Assembly (NCBI GenBank): GCA_021201635.1
Contig: JAJQEM010000126.1
Location: forward strand, 1 to 33,190
Direction of reading: 5' to 3'
Source: Clostridiales bacterium
GTDB taxonomy: Bacteria > Bacillota > Clostridia > Oscillospirales > Oscillospiraceae
DNA: 33,190 bases
Shown here: piece after piece, positions 26,420 through 33,190 of the stretch
Layout: each line of letters opens with the position of its first letter
How positions within the stretch are numbered: the first letter of the stretch is position 1
Program-made: the position numbers and the translations under genes
The notes under the pieces: generated by a model
What the model was told of the DNA's origin: nothing
Databases searched by the model: none
What the model saw: only the letters and a program-made list of their open reading frames with translations

Positions 26420-27297
26420 AAACCCGCCGTTCCTTTCTCAGACGCCGCCAAAAGCGCCCGTCTCGCCGTCTCCGTCGCCCCTGCGTCCGGCAGACAGCGG
26501 AGCAGCCAGACGGGCACAGAGGTCACAAGCTGCTCGATGAGGGGCAGCACCTGCCGGACAAACGCCCCGTCCCAGCTGTGAATGGTGATTTGAGGGTAGA
26601 GCCGCCGGAGGGCCTGGGCCGGGGTCAGGGGCCGCGCCTCGTTTTCCTTTGCCTGCTCCAGCATGAAGATGGCGGAGACGGGGGCGACCTCGTTGCGGTA
26701 GACCCGGGAGGACCCGGCATAGGGCAGTCCGCAGGCGGTCCAGACCCCGTCCCGCCTGCGGAGCCCCGCCCGGTCGCCGTTGAGCACCTCCGCCCCCTGG
26801 TGGGCCACCCACAGGTCCGCCTGGGTGGACTTGCCCACCCCGGAGTCGGCGGAGAACAGGATGCCCCTCCCCTGCCAGCGGATGAACGAGCAGTGGAGGA
26901 TCATCCCGCCGAAGGGGAGCAGCAGGGACTCCAGCCCCAACAGGTCGCACAGCTTCATGGAGTAGTTCAGCCGGTGCTCCTGGCCCGCCAGATAGTCGCA
27001 GCGGAGGACCTCCGGCTGGGCGGCGGCCCAGGCGACACAGGCGTAGGGCGCACCGGTGGGCGACGGGCGGAAAAAGACCCGCCGCTCCCCCGCCGTCTCC
27101 ACATAACAGCGGTTGCTCTCCTCGTGGCCGTCCGGCGGCGGGGCCGGGAGGGACGGGACCGGACGTCAGAGAAAGCGCACGTCCGGCGGCCCCCCGGTGG
27201 GCGCTGTCAGAAAGGGGGCGGAGGAGGGCTGGACGGAGATGGTAAAGGGCAGCTCCAGCAGGACCCGCAGCCCGGCGATGTGATATTCGTAATTCAT
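26416..27297 (-). pseudogene. HPr-kinase-like (HprK/PadK-like) kinase with an in-frame TGA
   Basis: A P-loop kinase related to HPr kinase and to the kinases that phosphorylate the C-terminal serine of some lasso peptides. The natural reading starts at the ATG 27297 (MNYEYHIAGLRVLL) and gives 43 codons, then TGA at 27166-27168, after which the same frame continues without a shift to 26416. Full length would be about 293 aa. The Walker A ADSGVGKST (Lys156 in full numbering) and following NGDRAGLRR and GLPYAGSS are intact. What remains open downstream runs from GTG 27102 (228 aa) and has a GAGGAG upstream, so a shortened kinase could be made by re-initiation. Explanations are a nonsense mutation (CGA to TGA), assembly error, read-through or, less likely, selenocysteine. 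Its stop overlaps the radical SAM start. Confidence 0.75.
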
Positions 27298-27315
27298 ATG
27301 GCCTTTTCCTTCACG

Positions 27316-27347
27316 AAAAAGGGCGGCCGGGCCATGCCCGACCGCCC
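27316..27347 (-). terminator. Intrinsic terminator just after the peptide gene
   Basis: On the minus strand a 12-bp GC stem (arms 27336-27347 and 27321-27332, one G-T pair, ATG loop) is followed by TTTTT (27316-27320). It lies between the putative precursor and the HprK-like gene and should cut most transcripts, leaving the enzymes to read-through. Confidence 0.9.
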
Positions 27348-27387
27348 CAGCGTGTTTGCCCGAGTGGGACTGTTGTTGAAGTTGGTA

Positions 27388-27669
27388 TCAGGAGCTAAAG
27401 ATGGTGTAGCCGTTGGACGGGGTGTTGTAGCAGTAGCCACCCACGTCGGTGTCTTCGGAAACGCCCTGTGAGCAAATATTCGTCATGCTTTCAAGCCAGA
27501 CAATGACATTCCCCATATCCCAGCCGCAGGTGGTCTTGCTTGAGTGATTCGGTTTACCCAGAGTGGTGCCGCCGCCGGGCACACCGCAGTTGTCTGCGAT
27601 GGACTGGCTCAACACAAAGCTCTCAAACAGGATCACAGGCTTTTCGTAATTTGTCGTCAAAGCGCTCAT
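27388..27669 (-). CDS. Candidate RiPP precursor peptide with four cysteines
   Basis: A 93-aa peptide, not matched to a family I can name. The first ~26 residues look like a leader: Y8-EK-P11 followed by VILFESFVL. YxxP is the element that RRE (PqqD-like) proteins bind in lasso-peptide leaders. The remainder is a Gly/Ser/Thr/Asn-rich core with Cys28, Cys48, Cys66 and Cys80, aromatic residues, and a C-terminal Ser-Ser. The ATG overlaps the TGA of the VWA gene (ATGA, 27666-27669), and the AAGGAG right before it is too close, so start by coupling is likely; a TTG three codons on would be spaced 9 bases from that site. A strong terminator follows. Genes for a PqqD-like protein, a radical SAM/SPASM enzyme and an HprK-like kinase share the operon. 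Confidence 0.72.
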   Translation of the reverse strand: MSALTTNYEKPVILFESFVLSQSIADNCGVPGGGTTLGKPNHSSKTTCGWDMGNVIVWLESMTNICSQGVSEDTDVGGYCYNTPSNGYTIFSS

Positions 27670-30600
27670 CTCCTTCCGTTGAACCAGTTACGGATGGTGT
27701 CGAACAGGGTGCTGAAGAAGGACTGCTGGCTGCTGCCCTCGGTCTCCTCCTGCTCCTCCTCGGTGTCCTCCGTGGGATTGTCGATGACCACGTCGTCCTC
27801 GTCCAGGTCCTCGTAGGTGTCCCCGGTGTCGGCGTCGGTGTCGGTCTCAGTGTCGGTATCAGTCTCGGTGTCCACAACGCTGTCCTCGTCCACGCCGGTT
27901 CCGGTGTAGGCCACGGACTGCAGACTGTCGAAGCTGGCGGCGTAGACCATAATCTCGTTCACCTCGTCCGCACTCAGCAGGGCAATACCTTCAACATCAT
28001 ACACATCCTCACTTGTATCCACCGCCACAGCGCTGGTGACACGGAGCTTGGTGATGGACAGGAGGTTATTTCCGGTGTTCTTCACCATGATATAGCCGTC
28101 GCTGGTGGGGGTAATCTCATAGTAGAGGTCGGTGGTGTGTTTGATGTCCAGGTTGCTGGTGTTGCTACCGTTGGTCACGGTAGCCTCGGTGCCGCTGCCA
28201 TCAAGAGACTTAAGGCCCAGGTAGAAGTGAGCTTCAACGCTGCTATCCAGGTAAGCCTCATTTACCTTGAAGGCGATGGACTGGTTGGCTGCCAGATAGA
28301 CCTCGTTCTTGGGGCCAAGGTCTTCATAGGTGCCAACACTAATTACCGTACCCTCCCCATCATAGATGGTAACGACCTTCGACGTGCTGTTTTCCGTCTC
28401 GGTGTTGCTGCCTTCTTCAGCGTACACGTTGTCGTCGATGAAGACCACGCCGCCGCCTTCTTCGGTGAGTTCACCGTCGGCGGTGAAGCTCTCAGCGGTG
28501 ATCAGCAGGTCCCGGACCTCGGTGAACACGGCGTTCAGCTCGTTGTCGGCCTCGTAGGCGACATAGGCGTCGCCGTCGTCCTCGGTCACAGTGCCCAGGG
28601 GGTTGTAGACCCGGATGCCGTCCAGGTAGTAGGTGTAGCGTCCCTCTGCCGCCGTGGTGACGGTGATGGTCACGGTATAGGTGCCGTATTCCAATTCATC
28701 AAAGGACAGGGTCGGAACCTGGTAATAGGTGCCGCTCACAGACAGGGTGTCAACAATCAGCATCTTGGATACCGATGTACCGTCCACTGTGCCGGTCAGG
28801 GTCGCAAGCACAGTGCCGGTCTTATTACTGGTGCGGCTGTAGATGTCAACGCCGGTGCCGGTGAAGGTGAAGCTGGCCTTTGCGACATTGTTGTTGCTTG
28901 CCTCTGCATAATGGGAGTTGCCGTCGCTGTCGGTGGTGTCGTCGGCCAGCTGGATCTCCCAGCCGTAGGTATCGCCGTTGGCGGTCTCGGTGTTAGTATC
29001 GCCGCTGTCGTCGTTGGCGCTCGAATCCCAAGTGCCCGTGTAGACGATGCCCACAATGCCGCTGGACGAGTCGCCATATGTGGAATCTGTCGCATCGATG
29101 AAGGTATCCTCATAATACACGTTGTTGGCGGGGATGACGCTGACCTCGCTCCAGAGGTTGGCGGTGCCGTCAGTGCGGGCGGCGGTGTTGGTGGTATAGG
29201 TCATGACCGTCTCGTCGTCGGTCTGGCCGAACACATAGAAGCTGTCGTAGCCCTTCCACTGCATGGTGGTGGGGGTGTAGGTCAGGGCACCGGCGGCCAG
29301 TATCGACTTGCCGTAGCTCTGGGTCAGGGTCGTGGTTTCGCTGGCAGAAACCTTCTGATAGCTGCTGACGATATTGGTGATGCTGGTCTGGTCAAGTTTC
29401 TCCAGGCTGGCGGTCTTGGCGTAGTCCAGGACGTAGAGCTTTTTGGTGATGATGGTCTCGGGCTGGTCAAAGGCGGCGGTGGGGTCGGTGGCCTCGCTGT
29501 CGGCGTAGATGCCGGAGGCGGCGTCGTTGGTGTAGACTGCCTCGCCGGTGGTCACGCTCTCGGTGGGCAGGACGCCGGTGATGGTGACGCAGAGCATCTC
29601 GCCCTCGTGGCCGCTGGAGATGTAGTTGGTCGTATAGTCAAAGCCGGTGACGGAGACGGTGTTGTTTTCAACGTCCTTGGTGACGGTGCAGCTCGCAGAT
29701 GTATTTGTTGCAGTCGTGCCAAATGTGACGTTGCCGTCGTCGCCCACTGAGCCGGAATAGGTTGCAACTGTGACCTCGGAATCACTTGTCAGGGTGAAGC
29801 CGTCGGCCATGATGTCCTTTAGCACGGAGTTGGCGTCAAGGGTGGTGGAGGTGGAGGAGGTGGTGGCGTCGCTAGTGATTGTTGAGAATACGTTGTTCAG
29901 CTCATCCGCATCGGAAGCGGTCATGTAATACTTGGTAGCAGCCTGCGTTCCACCACTGCTCATTGATGTGGCGCTGGGATAGTTGGAGGACAGGTAGTTC
30001 ATGAAGTTAGTGACGTTGGTGCTTTGTGACGTCGTATACAGACCGACGGTATACACGGTTGCGCTGTAGTCCGTCTTCGCCGTATAGGCCGCACTGATGG
30101 CGGAGCCCGCTTCTGTGGTGTCGAAGCTGCTGCTGTTCTGGCCAGGCTGACCATCGGTGAACACGACCACGATGCGCTTACGGGTCGCAGGGTTGCCATT
30201 ATCGTCCGTGTAGGTGTTGCTGTTGTTGGCAAACACCTGATTTGCCATCGACATACCGTAAGAAGTCCGGGTCGCACCGCTGGCGGCAAAGTTGTTGATT
30301 GCCGCAGTGATGGAGGAAGCAACGCTGCCGTTGTCGTTGACGGAAACCAGAGCGCTTGTATAATCGCTGGTCTGCAACGAACCATAGTTCGTCAAATTGC
30401 CACTTGTTCCAAGAAACAGGCCCGTATTGACCCAGCTGGAGCTGCTGCTGCCGGAGCTAATGCTATATTTTGAACTACTACCACTTGATCCATCACTGCT
30501 ATTGGACGCAAATCCCACGATGGCGATACGGTGGTCAACGCCATAGGTTTCTGCGTTTTTCTGTATTGTGCTCACAAAGCTGGTGACGGCAGTTTTCAAC

Positions 30601-31190
30601 GCAGCCAGCTTGGTGGTAGAACCGCTCGTGGCAGTGTACAGAACGCCTGTCCAGATGACGGTGGAATTGCTGGACACATCCTCTGGCTGAGTTGTGGTGG
30701 TGCCGGTGCCGCTGAGATAATGGTAAGTACCGTTGCTATCTTTATATCTCAGGTAGTACTCAGGGTCACCATATAACCACGACCAACTGTTTCCGTTACC
30801 ACGGGAGACCTCATAATAGTTGCCGTCCTCAGCCAGATAATAATAGGTATTACTGCCATAGCTGCTATAGGTGTACTCATTGCTCTCCAGTGCAGTATAG
30901 CTCGTGCTGCTGATGGTATCCACCATAGACCCGGACTGGTCGATGACCAGAACGATGTCCAACGGAGCGCTGGTGGTGGTCGTCGTCGTGGTGGTGGTGC
31001 CGGTGGCATAGGCCGTCAGGTCGATGGTGTAGGTGCCGTCGTCCTCCAGGGTGGCGGTCTTGGTCAGTTCGATGCCGCTAGTGGTGGTGTCGCCGGTGTC
31101 ATCCGCAAAGGCCGCCACGGGCAGCATGGTCAGGAGCATGGCCAGAGACAGGACCCATGTCAGAATCCGCCCTGGTATCTTTTTCTTCAT
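27666..31190 (-). CDS. Large secreted VWA-domain surface protein
   Basis: A 1174-aa exported protein. A basic N-terminus and hydrophobic signal peptide (ILTWVLSLAMLLTMLPVAAFA) are followed by a von Willebrand factor A domain (about 75-450) with the metal-site motif DQSGS (DxSxS) in LVIDQSGSM, and VVVFTDGQPGQ in the later part. Beta-rich Thr/Ser/Asp-rich regions follow (about 450-1090). There is then an acidic Thr/Asp repeat with TETDTDTETDTDAD and a last segment with FFSTLFDTIRNWFNGRR. There is no LPXTG sorting motif and no C-terminal membrane helix, so the way it is held at the surface is unclear. AAGGAGG stands 10 bases before the ATG at 31190 and only 1 base before an ATG at 31199, so 31190 is preferred. 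It is translationally coupled to the small Cys peptide. Only one Cys-containing stretch was noticed (SASCTV, EMLCVT). Confidence 0.88.
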   Translation of the reverse strand: MKKKIPGRILTWVLSLAMLLTMLPVAAFADDTGDTTTSGIELTKTATLEDDGTYTIDLTAYATGTTTTTTTTTSAPLDIVLVIDQSGSMVDTISSTSYTALESNEYTYSSYGSNTYYYLAEDGNYYEVSRGNGNSWSWLYGDPEYYLRYKDSNGTYHYLSGTGTTTTQPEDVSSNSTVIWTGVLYTATSGSTTKLAALKTAVTSFVSTIQKNAETYGVDHRIAIVGFASNSSDGSSGSSSKYSISSGSSSSSWVNTGLFLGTSGNLTNYGSLQTSDYTSALVSVNDNGSVASSITAAINNFAASGATRTSYGMSMANQVFANNSNTYTDDNGNPATRKRIVVVFTDGQPGQNSSSFDTTEAGSAISAAYTAKTDYSATVYTVGLYTTSQSTNVTNFMNYLSSNYPSATSMSSGGTQAATKYYMTASDADELNNVFSTITSDATTSSTSTTLDANSVLKDIMADGFTLTSDSEVTVATYSGSVGDDGNVTFGTTATNTSASCTVTKDVENNTVSVTGFDYTTNYISSGHEGEMLCVTITGVLPTESVTTGEAVYTNDAASGIYADSEATDPTAAFDQPETIITKKLYVLDYAKTASLEKLDQTSITNIVSSYQKVSASETTTLTQSYGKSILAAGALTYTPTTMQWKGYDSFYVFGQTDDETVMTYTTNTAARTDGTANLWSEVSVIPANNVYYEDTFIDATDSTYGDSSSGIVGIVYTGTWDSSANDDSGDTNTETANGDTYGWEIQLADDTTDSDGNSHYAEASNNNVAKASFTFTGTGVDIYSRTSNKTGTVLATLTGTVDGTSVSKMLIVDTLSVSGTYYQVPTLSFDELEYGTYTVTITVTTAAEGRYTYYLDGIRVYNPLGTVTEDDGDAYVAYEADNELNAVFTEVRDLLITAESFTADGELTEEGGGVVFIDDNVYAEEGSNTETENSTSKVVTIYDGEGTVISVGTYEDLGPKNEVYLAANQSIAFKVNEAYLDSSVEAHFYLGLKSLDGSGTEATVTNGSNTSNLDIKHTTDLYYEITPTSDGYIMVKNTGNNLLSITKLRVTSAVAVDTSEDVYDVEGIALLSADEVNEIMVYAASFDSLQSVAYTGTGVDEDSVVDTETDTDTETDTDADTGDTYEDLDEDDVVIDNPTEDTEEEQEETEGSSQQSFFSTLFDTIRNWFNGRR
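27821..27872 (-). repeat. Short degenerate repeat coding Thr/Asp/Glu
   Basis: Repeats of GTCGGTGTC/GTCTCGGTGTC-like units encode the acidic Thr-Asp-Glu tract near the C-terminus of the VWA protein. Such tracts can change length by slippage. Confidence 0.6.
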
Positions 31191-31263
31191 CTTTTTCATT
31201 CCTCCTTAGGTTGGGCCGGTATGATCGTCTATGTGAAATTGCGAAAGGCAATGGATCGCCGAA

Positions 31264-31551
31264 TCAGCACAGGAGCACTGCGCTGTGGGCCTGGGCCGCC
31301 TCCAGAAAGTCGGTCACGTCCCGGAGGCTCTGCTCCTCCGTCAGGTCATACTCTGCGGCGAACCGCTGGCACAGCTCCCCCAGGGAGCGCTCCTGCTCCA
31401 GCAGCGACCAGAGGAAAGCGCCGGTGCGGTTCATGGTGCCCATCCCCTGAAATTGTTTGCTTGCCTTGCCAGTAGGAACAATAACGCTCTCACCGACAAT
31501 TTCCCGAAAGATGTAATCGGGATTTCTGCGGAACCGGGATGATGTGTCCAT
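31264..31551 (-). CDS. PqqD-like RiPP recognition element protein
   Basis: A 95-aa stand-alone protein of the PqqD fold, which binds the leader of a precursor peptide and presents it to a radical SAM enzyme. Typical features are FRRNPDYIFREIVGESVIVP at the start, GMGTMNRTGAFLWSLLEQE in the middle (the usual N.tga.iW.l.e signature) and the helical ending with LCQRFAAEYDLTEE...DVTDFLEAA. Length is normal. GAGG is 7 bases before the ATG. It is the first gene of the operon, 73 bases before the VWA gene. No convincing sigma-A promoter was found in 31552-31710. Confidence 0.87.
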   Translation of the reverse strand: MDTSSRFRRNPDYIFREIVGESVIVPTGKASKQFQGMGTMNRTGAFLWSLLEQERSLGELCQRFAAEYDLTEEQSLRDVTDFLEAAQAHSAVLLC

Positions 31552-31617
31552 TTTATCGCCTCACTTTCCCGGTTCTGCTTCTCTGACCCGTTTCTCTTTT
31601 AAGTGTTTATTAAAAGG

Positions 31618-31666
31618 GCAAAACGCCAAAATCCCCTGAAATGCAAGGACAATTCCGACGTTTTGC
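31618..31666. repeat. Inverted repeat downstream of the integrase gene
   Basis: GCAAAACG (31618-31625) and CGTTTTGC (31659-31666) are exact inverted copies 33 bases apart, between the integrase stop and the PqqD-like gene. This could be a weak terminator or a protein-binding site. Confidence 0.4.
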
Positions 31667-31674
31667 GCTTTACT

Positions 31675-31698
31675 TTGACCACGAACCCCGACCACGAA
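31675..31698 (+). repeat. TTGACCACGAA direct repeat, left copy, plus partial copy
   Basis: TTGACCACGAA (31675-31685) and a shorter copy GACCACGAA (31690-31698) lie just past the integrase stop. The full 11 bases recur at 32896-32906 on the other side of the gene in the same orientation. Candidate integrase arm-type or att-related sites. Confidence 0.5.
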
Positions 31699-31710
31699 AG
31701 GCTGGCTCGG

Positions 31711-32856
31711 TCAGCTTGTTGATCTGGTCTTTTTTAACGCCATAGATGGATGCACATAACGCTGCATGGTGACGGAGACGTTGGCGTGCCCCATCATTTC
31801 ACTGAGGGATTTGACATCGACCCCCTTTTCTATACAGCGGGTCGCAAACGTATGCCTGAGAATATGAAAATTATAATCAGGCAACCCAGCTCTGCGAAGC
31901 AGTCTTTTATACTTATCGAGGCAGACTCTTGGCTCCATCAATTTTTCGGTCCCGGTAACGATAAAGGCGTTGTCTTTCCCGCTCCGTGCGGAAAAGTAAT
32001 CCGCCAGGTCGTCCACGAGCGGGACGGTACGCAGGGAAGAGAGTGTTTTCGGTTTGTCGATCAGGATCTTCGTTCGTGCGGCGCTCTCCCCGTTCATATC
32101 ATAAATGCGCATCACTGTTTTATTGACCGTCACTGTGCCGGACGTGAAATGAAAATCGCCCCATTGCAGGGCGCAGACTTCGCCGATCCGCAGACCGGCA
32201 TACAGGGCAATCAAAATGCCAAGGGTGAATGGTGCCTCATGTTCCAGGACGTAGTTCACCAGCGCTTCCTGTTCTTCTCGAGACAGCACATGGATTCTGG
32301 GCCGAATATATGACATTGCCGGGCACTGCGGAACCGCAGGTATGACCCCATGAGACCGGGCATACTTTAGAATTTGTGTTAAAATCACCTTGATGTCCGC
32401 CACGCTGTTTGCAGATAAGGGAGCGCTCGCCGCCAATCTCCCTGACTGCCGCTTATCTGTCAGAAATGTTTCCAACATGGCGGAGTCAATTTCGCATACC
32501 GGGACCGTGCCAAGCGTTGGCAGCAAATGCTTTTCGACTTGATTGGCATAATGTATATATGTGGATTCCTTTACTAACGGCTGTTTTGCCGCAAGCCAGC
32601 TTGCGGCGACCTCTGAAAATAATACGTCATGATTCTCTCTATTTTCCCCTGTCGGCAATTGCCGCTGACCAGGCGTTGCCTGATCCGGGACGGTTTGCCC
32701 CCTTAAAAACGCTTCTCTGCGCTGTTTGGCCTCCCGGTAGCTCCTGCCGTAAATACACTTGTAGTGTTTCGCACCACTCTCTGGAGAAATAACGAGTGTC
32801 CTCGCCTCCCATCGCCCGTCCGTCCGCTGGCGAATATTTTCTCCATGTCGTCCCAT
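31711..32856 (-). CDS. Tyrosine-type site-specific integrase
   Basis: A 381-aa phage/transposon integrase of the Tn916/lambda class that cuts and joins DNA at attachment sites. It has a small N-terminal arm-binding domain (with DGRWEART and YREAKQRR), a SAM-like core-binding domain (about 78-175), and a catalytic domain with Arg223 (GLRIGE), Lys270, His331 and Arg334 (HILRHTFATR), His357 (MMGH) and the nucleophile Tyr367. All active-site residues are present, so it is probably functional. The start at 32856 follows GAGG with 8 bases spacing and gives the family N-terminus MGRHGENIRQR; the frame runs open to 32928. No excisionase or relaxase is next to it in the window; its element may lie to the left, to the right, or be decayed. 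Confidence 0.95.
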   Translation of the reverse strand: MGRHGENIRQRTDGRWEARTLVISPESGAKHYKCIYGRSYREAKQRREAFLRGQTVPDQATPGQRQLPTGENRENHDVLFSEVAASWLAAKQPLVKESTYIHYANQVEKHLLPTLGTVPVCEIDSAMLETFLTDKRQSGRLAASAPLSANSVADIKVILTQILKYARSHGVIPAVPQCPAMSYIRPRIHVLSREEQEALVNYVLEHEAPFTLGILIALYAGLRIGEVCALQWGDFHFTSGTVTVNKTVMRIYDMNGESAARTKILIDKPKTLSSLRTVPLVDDLADYFSARSGKDNAFIVTGTEKLMEPRVCLDKYKRLLRRAGLPDYNFHILRHTFATRCIEKGVDVKSLSEMMGHANVSVTMQRYVHPSMALKKTRSTS

Positions 32857-32895
32857 AATGCAAGCCTCACTTTCTGATTTTTCAAAGCGCAGTCC

Positions 32896-32906
32896 TTGAC
32901 CACGAA
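32896..32906 (+). repeat. TTGACCACGAA direct repeat, right copy
   Basis: Exact second copy of the 11-base sequence at 31675-31685; the two flank the integrase coding region. Confidence 0.5.
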
Positions 32907-33009
32907 TGTGGCCATCAACCCGTCCCATTCAGCCGACCCTGCGCATCAAAGATCGCCGGAAACCCGCCCTTTTATCGTCATTCCCCCGAAAGCGAAAACC
33001 TTCGCGTTG

Positions 33010-33039
33010 CAAATTTAGTCAAAATTTCCTCTAAATTTG
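33010..33039. repeat. Perfect inverted repeat before the outward promoter
   Basis: CAAATTTAG (33010-33018) and CTAAATTTG (33031-33039) are separated by 12 bases. AT-rich, 14 bases before the -35 box at 33053; possible operator or recombination core-type site. Confidence 0.55.
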
Positions 33040-33052
33040 GCGGTTACGATAG

Positions 33053-33081
33053 TTGACATACCGGGATAAAGGGGTTAAAAT
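33053..33081 (+). promoter_or_regulatory. Strong sigma-A promoter reading out of the window
   Basis: Consensus TTGACA (33053-33058), a 17-base spacer and TAAAAT (33076-33081). Confidence 0.82.
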
Positions 33082-33087
33082 AAATAC

Positions 33088-33190
33088 CAAAGATTGGCGT
33101 GACCTGCCAGAGGGCGGCTTTCCGCCCCGGCAAGCTGTCGGTCAGGTCGATGGAACCTTCTGCTCTTGTATGACCACTCCTTTAATAAAC
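33088..33190 (+). other. Structured transcript start, cut by the window edge
   Basis: Downstream of the promoter, GACCTG (33101-33106) can pair with CAGGTC (33143-33148), enclosing the perfect hairpin GGGCGG-CTTT-CCGCCC (33112-33127). It may be a leader or a non-coding RNA; the end lies beyond the window and I do not recognise the class. Confidence 0.4.

Larger units (their letters stand above)
32857..33190. other. Gene-free stretch upstream of the integrase
   Basis: No open frame here looks real. It holds the right copy of the TTGACCACGAA repeat, the CAAATTTAG inverted repeat, a strong outward promoter and the start of a structured transcript. No convincing integrase promoter was found. Confidence 0.6.

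Noticed and set aside
27118-27168. Selenocysteine (SECIS-like stem) at the HprK-like TGA
   Set aside because: A stem can form after the TGA, but its loop is long and GC-rich, and no catalytic Cys/Sec is expected in this family. Kept only as a remote possibility in the finding.
27821-27872. Possible CRISPR-like short repeats
   Set aside because: Units are contiguous, degenerate and coding (Thr/Asp/Glu); no spacer structure and no cas genes.
27540-29750. 736-codon open frame opposite the VWA gene
   Set aside because: Antisense to the clear VWA coding frame and lacking ribosome site, promoter or domain; its length comes from the Ser/Thr/Asp-rich coding strand.
31600-33190. tRNA gene as integration site for the integrase
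   Set aside because: No cloverleaf or GGTTCGAATCC-like T-arm was found on either side of the integrase in the window.

Overview
The window looks like chromosomal DNA of a high-GC, anaerobic-type Firmicute of the class Clostridia. It most resembles the gut Oscillospiraceae (Flavonifractor/Lawsonibacter-like). This is inferred from a tryptophan operon controlled by a T-box, sigma-A type promoters with 16-18 base spacers, strong AGGAGG ribosome sites, and the kinds of proteins present (LytTR regulator, ECF S component, VanW/G5 cell-wall protein, radical SAM/SPASM enzyme). No rRNA, tRNA or CRISPR was seen.

Left part (1-13.1 kb), housekeeping genes on both strands: fabF (+); pgi and a P2A calcium-type P-ATPase (-); a LytTR response regulator broken by a one-base frameshift next to its phosphoacceptor (+); a DUF2442-HTH regulator whose -10 box lies in a perfect palindrome (+); metG and a ROK glucokinase (-), the latter with a ~200-base structured leader; then a VanW/G5 wall protein and a DUF2461 protein (+). 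Most convergent gene pairs are separated by clear hairpin terminators.

Middle (13.1-17.1 kb, -): an isolated four-gene phage-type cassette (tail/receptor-binding protein with an H-type-lectin-like end, a small unknown protein, a two-module carbohydrate-binding protein, and a holin). It has no capsid, packaging or lysogeny genes beside it. Next comes an ECF transporter S component with a 5' leader that carries a duplicated hairpin.

17.3-24.2 kb (+): a complete trpEGDCFBA operon behind a strong promoter and a Trp T-box. Four of the six junctions between genes are ATGA or 8-base overlaps.

Right part (24.3-31.6 kb, -): the most interesting region, a six-gene operon read as PqqD-like RRE protein, 1174-aa secreted VWA protein, 93-aa four-cysteine peptide, intrinsic terminator, HprK-like kinase (interrupted by an in-frame TGA), radical SAM/SPASM enzyme, acidic membrane-anchored protein. 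The peptide starts inside the stop codon of the VWA gene and has a leader containing YxxP. It looks like the precursor of a radical-SAM RiPP pathway that may include serine phosphorylation and a large surface protein. The terminator between peptide and enzymes would make the peptide more abundant than its modifying enzymes.

31.7-33.2 kb: a tyrosine integrase (-) flanked by copies of an 11-base direct repeat. Beyond it are a perfect 9-base inverted repeat and a strong outward promoter feeding a GC-rich structured transcript that runs off the window.
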